Assembly: GCA_003233115.1 (NCBI GenBank)
Contig: QIKV01000146.1
Span: 1-36,047, forward strand
DNA: 36,047 nt
Direction: 5' to 3'
Source of the DNA: Oceanospirillales bacterium
GTDB lineage: Bacteria > Pseudomonadota > Gammaproteobacteria > Xanthomonadales > SZUA-36
The notes beneath the pieces are model-generated. The model made no database searches. It had not been told where the DNA came from and saw only the letters and a program-made list of their open reading frames with translations. Shown one piece after another: positions 1 to 8,066 of the stretch (its first letter is position 1; the number at the start of each line of letters is the position of its first letter). The position numbers were made by a program, and so were the translations under genes.

Positions 1-483
1 CATGGTGGTATCTATTGCGTTGGTCTGACCATCTTTTTCTATATAAAGCGTTCCCAGGATACCATCGGTATTGATACCCGGATAAAACCCGGCGAGACGC
101 TCGTTGCTGATCATTTCGGACTCAACCCCAAATACGCTGGCCATCGAGGACGTCCGGCGCAGTTCTTCCAGCCGTTCTGGTGTGCGGGCTACTGAAAGAC
201 TGCCGATGCGCCGGTAACCGGTAGCCTGCCCGGTCTCCTCTTCCAAAGAGGCATAAAGTTCATGCGTGTATTTGGCCAGGTTGGTCAGATAAGGGGTGGG
301 CCAAAGCATGCTGACCAGGCCGGCTGCATGCCAGGTAGTGCCACAGGTAAGTTGCTTTCGCTCCAGCAGCACCACATCGCTGACACCGCGTTTTGCCAGG
401 TGATAGGCGATGGAACAACCGACGATGCCACCGCCGATAATGACCACACGGGCCCTGGATGGGAGTTTTCTCTTATCTGTCAT
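1..483 (-). CDS. Dimethylglycine/sarcosine dehydrogenase-like FAD oxidoreductase, N-terminal part (cut by window edge)
   Basis: The frame is open from an ATG at 483 to base 1, giving 161 residues with no stop; the rest lies outside the window. Near residue 10 is a dinucleotide-binding motif, VVIIGGGIVGCSIAYHLAKR, followed by the acidic end of beta-2 (LLER). The stretch CGTTWHAAGLV matches the segment that in dimethylglycine and sarcosine dehydrogenases carries the histidine covalently bound to FAD. Such enzymes oxidise N-methyl groups, usually with a C-terminal GcvT-like domain that passes the carbon to tetrahydrofolate. The gene is divergent from the PuuB-like gene at 601 across 117 bases. 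Family assignment is good; whether it has the C-terminal folate domain cannot be seen, and the substrate is unknown. Confidence 0.85.
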   Translation of the reverse strand, partial: MTDKRKLPSRARVVIIGGGIVGCSIAYHLAKRGVSDVVLLERKQLTCGTTWHAAGLVSMLWPTPYLTNLAKYTHELYASLEEETGQATGYRRIGSLSVARTPERLEELRRTSSMASVFGVESEMISNERLAGFYPGINTDGILGTLYIEKDGQTNAIDTTM

Positions 484-600
484 ACCGGCATTCCCGTTAA
501 ATTTTTATTTCCACTGGCCATTCAAACAGCTTCCACAAGTCAGGTGGGTTTGTCTACCGGATATACAGGGAAATTCACGCGAAGATGTCAGAAGGAAAAT

Positions 601-2067
601 ATGACATACTTGGAAGACCCATGTTCGTGCCAAATGAGCCCAATCGATATGCAGTCGTCACCAGTAGATGAAGAGCATCGAAAGTATCGAAAACTCAGCT
701 TTTGGCATGACAGCGTTCCCGGCGCGCTGTTACCGCGCTTGGGTCTCGAAAATAATATTGAGGTGGATATCGCCATTGCGGGCGCCGGTTATACCGGGCT
801 GTGGACCGCATATTATCTGAAGCGACTCCAACCAACACTGTCAATCGCCATAATCGAGTCTGAAATTGCTGGTTTTGGAGCGTCGGGACGCAATGGTGGA
901 TGGTGTTCTGCATACCTGTCCGGGATGGAAAAGGCTCTGGCCCAGCCCGCTCTGGCCGATGCTGCCATTCGACTGCAAAGACTATTGTTTGACAGCGTCA
1001 AAGAGGTGGGGCGGGTCACTGCACTGGAGTCTATCGAATGCCACTTTGATCAGTCCGGCCAGGTTGAAGCAGCCATACTTCCGGCTCAGCTCCAGAGGGT
1101 TCGTGAACATGTCGATTTCATGCACGGCCTGGGTTTCGGTGAGCAGGACTTTCGCTGGTTAACGTCACAGCAACTTCGTGAGCACATCAATATAGACGGT
1201 GTACTCGGCGGCATGTTTATGCGTCATTGCGCGGCCATTCACCCCGCCCGCCTGGTGCGTGGCCTGGCAGATGTGGTGGAGCGGCAGGGGGTGAAGATTT
1301 TTGAACAGACACCTGTCATCAAGCTGGATCAACAGGGCTTTACAACAACAGGCGGCCGCGTAAAGGCCGGCGTCAGCGTGCTGGCCACCGAGGGTTATAC
1401 AGGATCCATAAAAGGTCTGGGACGGAAACTGATTCCGGTACACTCCATGATGATTGCCACCGAACCCTTGAGCGAACTGCAACTCGAGCAAATCGGTCTG
1501 CACCGGCGCCACGTATTCAACAACCTCGATCACTTGACGACCTACGGCCAACTGACCGCTGACCGCCGCATTGCGTTCGGTTGCCGTGGTTCTTATCTAT
1601 ATGGCTCGCGGGTCAGATCCCATTTTGATCCGGCTGACTCAGAATTTGACCTGGTGTGGGAAGCGCTGCTCAAGTTTTTCCCCACGCTCCGTGGCAGTCG
1701 CTATACACACGCCTGGGGTGGTGCGATGGGTGTTTCCCGCACATTAAGCCCGTGCGTGTGTTTCAACAAGGAAAAACATCTTGGTTGGGCGGGTGGCTAC
1801 TTCGGCAATGGTGTTGGAGCCAGTAATCTTGCCGGCAGAACCCTGGCAGATCTGATTCTTGAGCGCGACACGGACAGGGTCCACACGCCCTGGGTTAACC
1901 CGGAGCGTGCACGGGAGCTGGATAAAAAACTCTGGGAAATTGAACCGGTTCGCTGGTTCGGTATCAATAGCCGTGCACGCCTGATGCAGTTAGCGGATTG
2001 GGCAGAGCGCACGCATAGCAGCGCGGCACCATTGATCAACAAGGCACTGGATACCGTGTTTCCGTAA
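601..2067 (+). CDS. puuB: PuuB/OrdL-like FAD-dependent amine oxidase
   Basis: This 488-residue protein is a DAO-family flavoenzyme. The Rossmann motif IAGAGYTGLWTAYYL is at about residues 59-73 and an acidic IIESE end of beta-2 follows. GASGRNGGW and the C-terminal LGWAGGYFGNGVGASNLAGR, which contacts FAD, are typical of gamma-glutamylputrescine oxidase and its relatives. In the E. coli Puu pathway PuuB oxidises gamma-glutamylputrescine to the aldehyde with H2O2 release. I chose the ATG at 601 because AGAAGGA lies just upstream at a suitable distance; the frame is open back to 262, but that extension is antisense to the neighbouring flavoenzyme gene and unlike the family. The PuuA-like gene follows after 57 nt in the same direction, which supports a gamma-glutamylation route. 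The actual amine may not be putrescine. Confidence 0.85.
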   Translation: MTYLEDPCSCQMSPIDMQSSPVDEEHRKYRKLSFWHDSVPGALLPRLGLENNIEVDIAIAGAGYTGLWTAYYLKRLQPTLSIAIIESEIAGFGASGRNGGWCSAYLSGMEKALAQPALADAAIRLQRLLFDSVKEVGRVTALESIECHFDQSGQVEAAILPAQLQRVREHVDFMHGLGFGEQDFRWLTSQQLREHINIDGVLGGMFMRHCAAIHPARLVRGLADVVERQGVKIFEQTPVIKLDQQGFTTTGGRVKAGVSVLATEGYTGSIKGLGRKLIPVHSMMIATEPLSELQLEQIGLHRRHVFNNLDHLTTYGQLTADRRIAFGCRGSYLYGSRVRSHFDPADSEFDLVWEALLKFFPTLRGSRYTHAWGGAMGVSRTLSPCVCFNKEKHLGWAGGYFGNGVGASNLAGRTLADLILERDTDRVHTPWVNPERARELDKKLWEIEPVRWFGINSRARLMQLADWAERTHSSAAPLINKALDTVFP

Positions 2068-2124
2068 TTCCCGGTAACATGGTTGTTGTGACAGCTACTG
2101 ACGACCAGGACTGCAGGATAAATA

Positions 2125-3498
2125 ATGACAAGCAAGGTAAGTTCGAGCGAACTGGATGACTTCCTGAGAAAGTTCCCCGCAACACGCTTTATGGATGTGT
2201 TTGCACCCGATATCAACGGCATTCTGCGCGGCAAACGTATTCAGACTGAAGAATTTTCAAAGGTTTTTGGCAATGGCTCCAACTTTGTCGCATCCACACC
2301 GCTGTTGAATGCACTGGGTGATATCGCTGGAAATATCAGCTACGGTAACGACGATGGCGATCCGGACTTAAAAAGCATTGCAGTTCCAGGTTCCCTTGCA
2401 CCTGTACCCTGGGCCACGCTGCCAACGGCCCAGTGCCTGCTTGAATTAGTCGAGTTCGATGGCACTCCGTTTTTCCTGGACCCGCGCAATGTTCTGCGCA
2501 AAGCGCTACAACCCTTGACCTCTATGGGCCTGAACCCGATTATCGCCACGGAACTCGAGTTTTACCTGTTTGAACATGATGGTGAAAGCTTTAAACCCCG
2601 CTTGCCGAATATCCCCGGTTCGAAGCTGCCACAAGGTGGTCATCAGTACAGCAGCTTTGATGATCTTGAGAGTGTGGACGGCTTCCTGACGGATCTGGAT
2701 AGCTTCTGTAATGCACAGAATATTCCTGCAGGTACGGCGCTGTCTGAATATTCGCCGGGGCAGTTTGAAATTAATCTGAAGCATGTTGATGATCCAATAC
2801 TGGCATGCGATCACGCGCTATTGCTCAAGCGTGCGGTCAAAGCCGCAGCACGTAAAAATGGTCTGGCGGCAACATTCATGGCAAAACCGTTCCGTGAGCA
2901 TGCCGGCAACGGCTTGCATATACACACCAGTTTGCTGGACGCTGATGGCACGAATGTGTTTTCCGGTAAAAGCAAAGACGGGGAGTTTTCCGACACGCTT
3001 CGACACGCCATCGGTGGCCTGGCGCAGACCATGGTGGAATCCATGGCTGTATTCGCACCGAATGCCAACTCCTATCGGCGTTATGCACACGGTTTTTATG
3101 TGGCGGCTACACCGAACTGGGGACCCAATCACCGTGATCTGGCAATGCGTATCCCCGTGTCATCGCAAAAAAATAGACGCGTAGAACACCGTGTAGCCGG
3201 GGCAGACGCCAATCCGTACCTGGTGGTAGCTGCCGTCATGGCCGGAATCCACCACGGTATTGCAAACCAGCTTGACCCCGGTCCCATGGTTGCTGAAAAA
3301 CAGAATATCGATTACCAGGTTACCCTGCCGGTGCGTTGGTCGAAGTCGCTGGATGCTTTCCGGGCGGGTCAGATTTTGCCACGGTACTTTGGTCAGGAGT
3401 ACCACTGCTTATTTGAGGTGTGCAGACGAGAGGAATCCGAGCTCTTCCACTCCCAGGTCAGTAACCGTGACTACGAGTGGTATTTGCGCGCGGTTTGA
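2125..3498 (+). CDS. puuA: Glutamine synthetase-family gamma-glutamyl-amine ligase (PuuA-like)
   Basis: This 457-residue protein has the length and motifs of the GS III/PuuA branch. ATELEFYLFE near residue 140 carries metal-binding glutamates, NGLHIHTSLLD near residue 262 is the GS ATP/metal motif, and RRVEHRVAGADANPYL near residue 352 is the C-terminal catalytic signature. PuuA joins the gamma-carboxyl of glutamate to an amine using ATP, which protects the amine before oxidation by PuuB. AGGA at 2113-2116 is correctly spaced before the ATG. The preceding PuuB-like gene and this one probably form one transcript. No PuuC aldehyde dehydrogenase or PuuD hydrolase gene is seen in the window. Related enzymes act on ethanolamine, isopropylamine or polyamines, so the substrate is inferred only from context. 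Confidence 0.85.
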   Translation: MTSKVSSSELDDFLRKFPATRFMDVFAPDINGILRGKRIQTEEFSKVFGNGSNFVASTPLLNALGDIAGNISYGNDDGDPDLKSIAVPGSLAPVPWATLPTAQCLLELVEFDGTPFFLDPRNVLRKALQPLTSMGLNPIIATELEFYLFEHDGESFKPRLPNIPGSKLPQGGHQYSSFDDLESVDGFLTDLDSFCNAQNIPAGTALSEYSPGQFEINLKHVDDPILACDHALLLKRAVKAAARKNGLAATFMAKPFREHAGNGLHIHTSLLDADGTNVFSGKSKDGEFSDTLRHAIGGLAQTMVESMAVFAPNANSYRRYAHGFYVAATPNWGPNHRDLAMRIPVSSQKNRRVEHRVAGADANPYLVVAAVMAGIHHGIANQLDPGPMVAEKQNIDYQVTLPVRWSKSLDAFRAGQILPRYFGQEYHCLFEVCRREESELFHSQVSNRDYEWYLRAV

Positions 3499-3680
3499 GA
3501 TTTTTCCAGCGTTGATTTCGAGTGCAGTAAATCAGGTGATATTTCCCCCAATTGCGGCACGCGGTTGAACGGCACGCCAATCTTGCCACCCCAGGGGTAG
3601 TCGATCTGCGTATTTGCCATCGACCAGCAGTTTTGCGTGCTCGTCAACCGGATCAAGTCAGATTTGATGTTGTTGACCAT
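3471..3680 (-). CDS. Small ORF coupled to the GcvT-like gene by a TAATG overlap; possibly frameshifted
   Basis: The stop TAA of the GcvT-like gene and an ATG at 3680 share a base (TAATG), the arrangement expected of translational coupling. From that ATG a 69-residue frame runs to 3471 and overlaps the 3' end of the PuuA-like gene antisense. A second minus-strand frame is open at 3532-3657 and reads DPVDEHAKLLVDGKYADR and onward, with protein-like composition. The two frames could be one small protein broken by an indel near 3655. I do not recognise either product, and it may equally be non-coding spacer between convergent operons. Confidence 0.3.
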   Translation of the reverse strand: MVNNIKSDLIRLTSTQNCWSMANTQIDYPWGGKIGVPFNRVPQLGEISPDLLHSKSTLEKSQTARKYHS

Positions 3681-4882
3681 TAATAATCAGGCGCAGGCGT
3701 TGCGTGCCTGCGTGGCGGGTTCCAGAATGCATCTTTTACCACCGTTGCCCTGGCCATAACGCGGCTCCATTTCAATTCACGCTGGTAAAAAATCTCAACG
3801 GTGAATTCATCACCTGGTTTGCCGTGAGGTGTGTCTACCGATGCCAGGGCGATACTGGCCTTGGCTGATGGCGACCACATCGCTGAGGTGACGGTACCGA
3901 TAACTTTTTTGCCCTTGTAGATGTAGGCGTCGTTGGCGGGCTTATTGCCCTCGATATCCAGTTTGACCAGCCGGTATCTGGAGCCATTTCTTTTTTCTGC
4001 CAACAGGGCGCGCCGTCCGTTGAACACCGGCTTGTCAAAATTCACCAGCCAGCCAAGACCCAATTCGAAAGGTGAGCGGGTATGCGTGGCCCGCACCGTT
4101 TCATGCGCCGGCATAAAATTAACGCCAGCCTGGATGAATCCGGCTTCGATTCGCAGCAGGCCCAGCGCCTGTTCACCGATGGGTTGGATGCCGTGCAGTT
4201 TACCGGCTTCAAACAACCGGTCCCAAAGCACTTCAGCGTGGTCCGGGTCGATCCACAGTTCATAGCCCAGATCACCGGTAAACCCGGTGCGTGAGACCAT
4301 CAATTCGGTACCTTCGAAGGCGTAGTGTTCAAGGTCGAAGGGTTTCATGTTCTCAATACCTGCCAGCCCCATCCGTTTGAGCGTTGCGCAGGAGGTCGGA
4401 CCCTGCAGGGCCAGCGCGGCCACGTCGTGGGTGTCCTCGGCGATATTGACATCAAAACCAAAGGCGTTGGTCAGCAACCAGTCGATATGGTGCTCCTGGG
4501 AGCACAGCCGGTAATCACCATCGTGCAGGTGAAAGATGGTGCCGTCGTCAATGACCTGGCCCTGGTCCGTGCACCAGACCGTATAGCCCACACGCCCGGG
4601 ACGAATTTTGCTGACCTCGCGGGTCACCAACCGATTCAGGTAGGCGAGGGCATCAGGCCCGCTGATGCGGTGTTTGATCATGGCGGTGAGATCGAACACG
4701 CCACAGGCATTGCGGCAGGCAAAGTATTCCAGCGATGCACAGAAATACGCCGGTGCAGATAGATAATCACCCCAGCGGACCCACTCCCTGAGCTTGTTGA
4801 GCGGTTCCGTGCGTGTATAGAACGGGCTGGGGAAGACGTTGGTGTTGAAATGATCTTTTGCTGTGAGTGCAGACGTTCTCAT
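3680..4882 (-). CDS. GcvT-family tetrahydrofolate-dependent methyl/aminomethyl transferase
   Basis: This 400-residue protein has the full length of the GcvT/DmdA family. CGVFDLTAMIKHRISGPDA near residue 75 is the folate-binding fold start, GQVIDDGTIF carries the family's acidic residue, and GFTGDLGYELWI and LGLLRIEAGF are typical of the C-terminal half. Members transfer a one-carbon unit from an N-, S- or O-methylated substrate to tetrahydrofolate. I place the start at 4882, with AAAGGAA upstream; the frame is open further back to 4993 but that would run into the upstream gene. It lies 13 nt behind the flavoprotein gene ending at 4896 and is last of a four-gene operon. Glycine cleavage is unlikely since no GcvH or GcvP is present; N-demethylation is more probable. 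Confidence 0.85.
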   Translation of the reverse strand: MRTSALTAKDHFNTNVFPSPFYTRTEPLNKLREWVRWGDYLSAPAYFCASLEYFACRNACGVFDLTAMIKHRISGPDALAYLNRLVTREVSKIRPGRVGYTVWCTDQGQVIDDGTIFHLHDGDYRLCSQEHHIDWLLTNAFGFDVNIAEDTHDVAALALQGPTSCATLKRMGLAGIENMKPFDLEHYAFEGTELMVSRTGFTGDLGYELWIDPDHAEVLWDRLFEAGKLHGIQPIGEQALGLLRIEAGFIQAGVNFMPAHETVRATHTRSPFELGLGWLVNFDKPVFNGRRALLAEKRNGSRYRLVKLDIEGNKPANDAYIYKGKKVIGTVTSAMWSPSAKASIALASVDTPHGKPGDEFTVEIFYQRELKWSRVMARATVVKDAFWNPPRRHATPAPDY

Positions 4883-4895
4883 GTGAATTCCTTTG

Positions 4896-6440
4896 TTACC
4901 CGTTTGCCAGCACGGCATTGGCCGCGTTGCGCCCGGCGCTGCCCATGACCCCACCTCCCGGATGACTGCCCGCACCGCACAGGTACAGACCATCCACGGG
5001 CGTTTGATATTGCGCCGTGCCAGGTGCCGGTCGCGTCATCAGAAACTGGTCCAGCGCCAGTTCGCCATGGTGCCAGTGCCCGCCCTGGATGCGGAATTCC
5101 CGTTCTATATCTACCGGGGTCAGCAGTTCGGCATGTACCACCTGCTCGCGTATACCCGGGGCGTATTGCGCGATCAGCTCAATGCATCTTTCCATAAATG
5201 CCTGCCTGGCATTGGGCCAGCCCGACTTCAATGCATAGGGCGTGTACTGGATTATTGCGGACAGCACATGCTGCCCGGCCGGTGCCAGGGCGTCGTCATT
5301 GAGACTGGCGATGCTGATTTCGGCTACCGGTTGGGCTGAGTGTTCACCATACTTGGCGTGGTTGAATGCACGCTCTACGTATTCAATATCCGGAGCGATC
5401 AGTAATCGCTCGCCGGCCTGGTTTTGGTTCAACCCGGTAAACTCAGGTATACCGCTCAGCGCCAAATGCAGCTTCGAGGCATTGCCCCGCATTCGGATAT
5501 TTTGAATCTTGCGTACCAGCCCGGCCTCCAGGTGCCGTGCACCCAAAAGATTGAAGAACGTGGTTTTCGGATCAGCATTTGACACCACCGTGCCAGCCTG
5601 AACCTGTTCACCATTGTCAAGCTCAACACCCTGTACCTGGCCGTGTTCCATCATAATGCCGGCGACCGGAGAGGCGGTACGTATTGTGGCACCATGACTA
5701 CGGGCCGCTGCAGCGATTGCAGCCGTTACCGCACCCATGCCACCTTTTACGATGTGGGTGCCGTCTGTACCGCTCCAGCGGTGCAGCGCACAGAACACGC
5801 TGTTATTCGAGCGTGGACCGAGAAAACTTCCCAGCACGCCGTCGAGGCTCAAGGCGCCACGGATCAGGGGGTGCTCGAAATTCTCCTTCAGGATGTCATA
5901 CATGTTGATGCCGACAATGCGCAGGAATTCACGCATGTCGGTCCTGCCCATGCGGCGGATATTCCAGGCGGTTTTCGCCAGGCGGATCAGGTCACCGCGA
6001 TTGTCCGTCCGGATGCGGGGCGGCATCTGATTGCGTAATCCACCGATAATGCCGGCAAAGCGCCGCATAAAGCGATGGTATTCCACCATTGCTGCCTGGT
6101 CTTTAGCTGATACCCCCTCACCACTGACCCTGTCCGCAGAAAAGGTCAGGTGCCGGCCTTCGACATCCAGTGCGATTGTAGAGATGGCTCGCCGGGCCAT
6201 TTGCAGGCCATGTGCATCCAGCGCCAGGTCTTTACGAATATCCTGGTCCAGCAAATTCAGCAAATGCGCGCCGGCAGATACCTTGAAGCCCGGGGCGAAC
6301 TCGCGTGTTATGGCTGCACCGCCAAGCTGGCCGGATGCTTCCAGAACGGTGACCTGCTTGCCGGCTTTAGCCAGGTAAGCGGCACAGACGAGGCCGTTGT
6401 GGCCGCCACCGATAATGATGACCCGGTTTTTATCAGTCAT
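4896..6440 (-). CDS. PYROXD2/phytoene-desaturase-like FAD oxidoreductase, copy A
   Basis: This 514-residue flavoprotein begins MTDKNRVIIIGGGHNGLVCA, a Rossmann FAD-binding motif, followed by VLEASGQLGGAAIT. It ends with YLCGAGSHPGGGVMGSAGRN, the C-terminal FAD contact of phytoene-desaturase and PYROXD2-type proteins. No membrane anchor or carotenoid gene is nearby, so a carotenoid role is unlikely; an amine or amino-acid derivative is the better guess. The start at 6440 overlaps the upstream paralogue's stop by 8 nt, which implies coupled translation. The downstream GcvT-like gene starts 13 nt after the stop. Together with the other flavoprotein it may form a heteromeric oxidase, which is inference. 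Confidence 0.85.
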   Translation of the reverse strand: MTDKNRVIIIGGGHNGLVCAAYLAKAGKQVTVLEASGQLGGAAITREFAPGFKVSAGAHLLNLLDQDIRKDLALDAHGLQMARRAISTIALDVEGRHLTFSADRVSGEGVSAKDQAAMVEYHRFMRRFAGIIGGLRNQMPPRIRTDNRGDLIRLAKTAWNIRRMGRTDMREFLRIVGINMYDILKENFEHPLIRGALSLDGVLGSFLGPRSNNSVFCALHRWSGTDGTHIVKGGMGAVTAAIAAAARSHGATIRTASPVAGIMMEHGQVQGVELDNGEQVQAGTVVSNADPKTTFFNLLGARHLEAGLVRKIQNIRMRGNASKLHLALSGIPEFTGLNQNQAGERLLIAPDIEYVERAFNHAKYGEHSAQPVAEISIASLNDDALAPAGQHVLSAIIQYTPYALKSGWPNARQAFMERCIELIAQYAPGIREQVVHAELLTPVDIEREFRIQGGHWHHGELALDQFLMTRPAPGTAQYQTPVDGLYLCGAGSHPGGGVMGSAGRNAANAVLANG

Positions 6441-8049
6441 CGATCCAGCCCTCCGGTACCGTGTTGGGTTTGCGTAAATCCCGTAGAATTTCCCGTGCTG
6501 CATTGGCCCCCGGCGCTGCCATCACGCCGCCACCGGGGTGGGTGGATGAACCGCACATGTACAGTCCTTTTGCCGGCCCGCGGTATTGTGCGTAGCCTGG
6601 TATCGGGCGGTTGAACAGTAACTGGTCCATGGTCAGTTCACCCTGGAAGATATTTCCGGAGGTCAGGCCGATTTCGTCTTCGATCTCGCGTGGTGTACGC
6701 ACCTCTGTGTGCAGAATCAGGTCTTTAAATCCGGGCGCGTATGCTTCGATCTGATTGATGACCGTTTGCCCGAACTGGTCGCGTTGCTCATCGGTCCAGT
6801 CCTCGCCATGAACTTTGGGCGGTACATACTGCACAAACACCGACATGAAATGTTTGCCTGGAGGCGCCATGGTTGGATCGGTCAGGGTCGGAATCAGCAT
6901 GTCGATGTAAGGATCTTTGGACCAGGTGCCGTTTTTCCAGTCGTCGTAAGCGCGTTCCAGGCGCTCAACCGAGTCAATCAGGTGCATGTCCCCGGCGACC
7001 AGGTCAGGATTGTCGCGCAGTGCCGTAAACTGCGGAACACCATCCAGTGCGATATTGAGCTTGCCCGAAGAGCCACGGATTTTGAAGTTTTGCACTTTTT
7101 TCAGGAAATCCGGCTCAAGGTCGTCTGGGTCCATACATTCCAGAAAAGTACGTGGGAACGTCATGTTGGAAACCACTATATCCGCGTCATACTCGTTGCC
7201 GTTCTCAAGCGCAACGCCGGCTGCCTTGCCACCCTTGATCAGTATCTGCTGAACACCCGATCCGGTGATGATTTCGCCACCATGATCTTCGAAACAGGCT
7301 GCCATGGCATTGGCAATCGCGCCCATGCCACCACGGGCAAATCCCCATGCACCCATACTGCCATCCACCTCACCCATGGCATGGTGCAGCAATACATAGG
7401 CGGTGCCGGGCGACATGACGCCCATGGCGGAACCGATGATTCCGCTGCCACATAAAGAAGCTTTGATCAGTGGGTTTTCAAAATATTCATCCACGAATTC
7501 GGCAATGCTCATGGTGTAAAAACGCAGCATGTCGTAGATCACATCTTCGCCGAGCTTGAGCAGTTCTTTGCCCATGTATAGCATTTCCATCAGGTCGCGT
7601 GGTCTGAACGAGGTGGGGTCAGGTACTGTGCGCAGCAGGAACTTCCGGATAAATCGGCATTGGCGCATGATGTCACGATCAAAGCGTACTGCCGCATCGG
7701 CATCACGGTGACTGTGGCGCTGTAGTTCGCGTCGTGATACATCGTGGTCGACGTAAGAGCCGAGATAATCGCCGTTTTGACTCATGGTGACACTGCCGCC
7801 ATAGGGCACCACCTGCAGGCCGTATTTCGCCAGTTCCAGTGAACGGTAAATCTCGGGCCGCAGCAGGCTGCAGACATAGGAGCAATTAGAATAGATCCAG
7901 TCGTCATACAGATTACGACTGACTGTAGCGCCGCCGATATATTCGTTTTTCTCGACCATCAGGACATCGAGACCCGCCTTGGCAAGATAAGCAGCATTGG
8001 TCAGGCCGTTGTGACCGGCACCAATGACTATAGCGTCGTACTTTTTCAA
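6433..8049 (-). CDS. PYROXD2/phytoene-desaturase-like FAD oxidoreductase, copy B
   Basis: This 538-residue protein is a paralogue of the gene immediately downstream. The N-terminus reads YDAIVIGAGHNGLTNAAYLA with VEKNEYIGGATVSR, and the C-terminus LYMCGSSTHPGGGVMAAPGA. Both ends match the same FAD-binding pattern as copy A, but the middle regions differ considerably, so the duplication is old. It starts 17 nt after the stop of the aminotransferase gene and ends 8 nt inside copy A. PYROXD2-type proteins are poorly characterised oxidoreductases. Retention of two diverged copies in one operon suggests different substrates in consecutive steps or a two-subunit enzyme. Confidence 0.85.
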   Translation of the reverse strand: MKKYDAIVIGAGHNGLTNAAYLAKAGLDVLMVEKNEYIGGATVSRNLYDDWIYSNCSYVCSLLRPEIYRSLELAKYGLQVVPYGGSVTMSQNGDYLGSYVDHDVSRRELQRHSHRDADAAVRFDRDIMRQCRFIRKFLLRTVPDPTSFRPRDLMEMLYMGKELLKLGEDVIYDMLRFYTMSIAEFVDEYFENPLIKASLCGSGIIGSAMGVMSPGTAYVLLHHAMGEVDGSMGAWGFARGGMGAIANAMAACFEDHGGEIITGSGVQQILIKGGKAAGVALENGNEYDADIVVSNMTFPRTFLECMDPDDLEPDFLKKVQNFKIRGSSGKLNIALDGVPQFTALRDNPDLVAGDMHLIDSVERLERAYDDWKNGTWSKDPYIDMLIPTLTDPTMAPPGKHFMSVFVQYVPPKVHGEDWTDEQRDQFGQTVINQIEAYAPGFKDLILHTEVRTPREIEDEIGLTSGNIFQGELTMDQLLFNRPIPGYAQYRGPAKGLYMCGSSTHPGGGVMAAPGANAAREILRDLRKPNTVPEGWIDD

Positions 8050-8066
8050 TGAATCGACTCCATCAA

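Noticed and set aside
262-600. N-terminal extension of the PuuB-like frame
   Set aside because: It is antisense to the coding start of the DMGDH-like gene, has no family similarity, and a good ribosome site precedes the ATG at 601.
6709-7455. 248-codon plus-strand open frame
   Set aside because: It lies wholly antisense within PYROXD2-like copy B, shows no motif, and its composition fits a shadow of that gene.
4896-8049. Carotenoid biosynthesis function for the two flavoproteins
   Set aside because: No crtB, crtE or other carotenoid gene is present and the operon context is amine and one-carbon metabolism.
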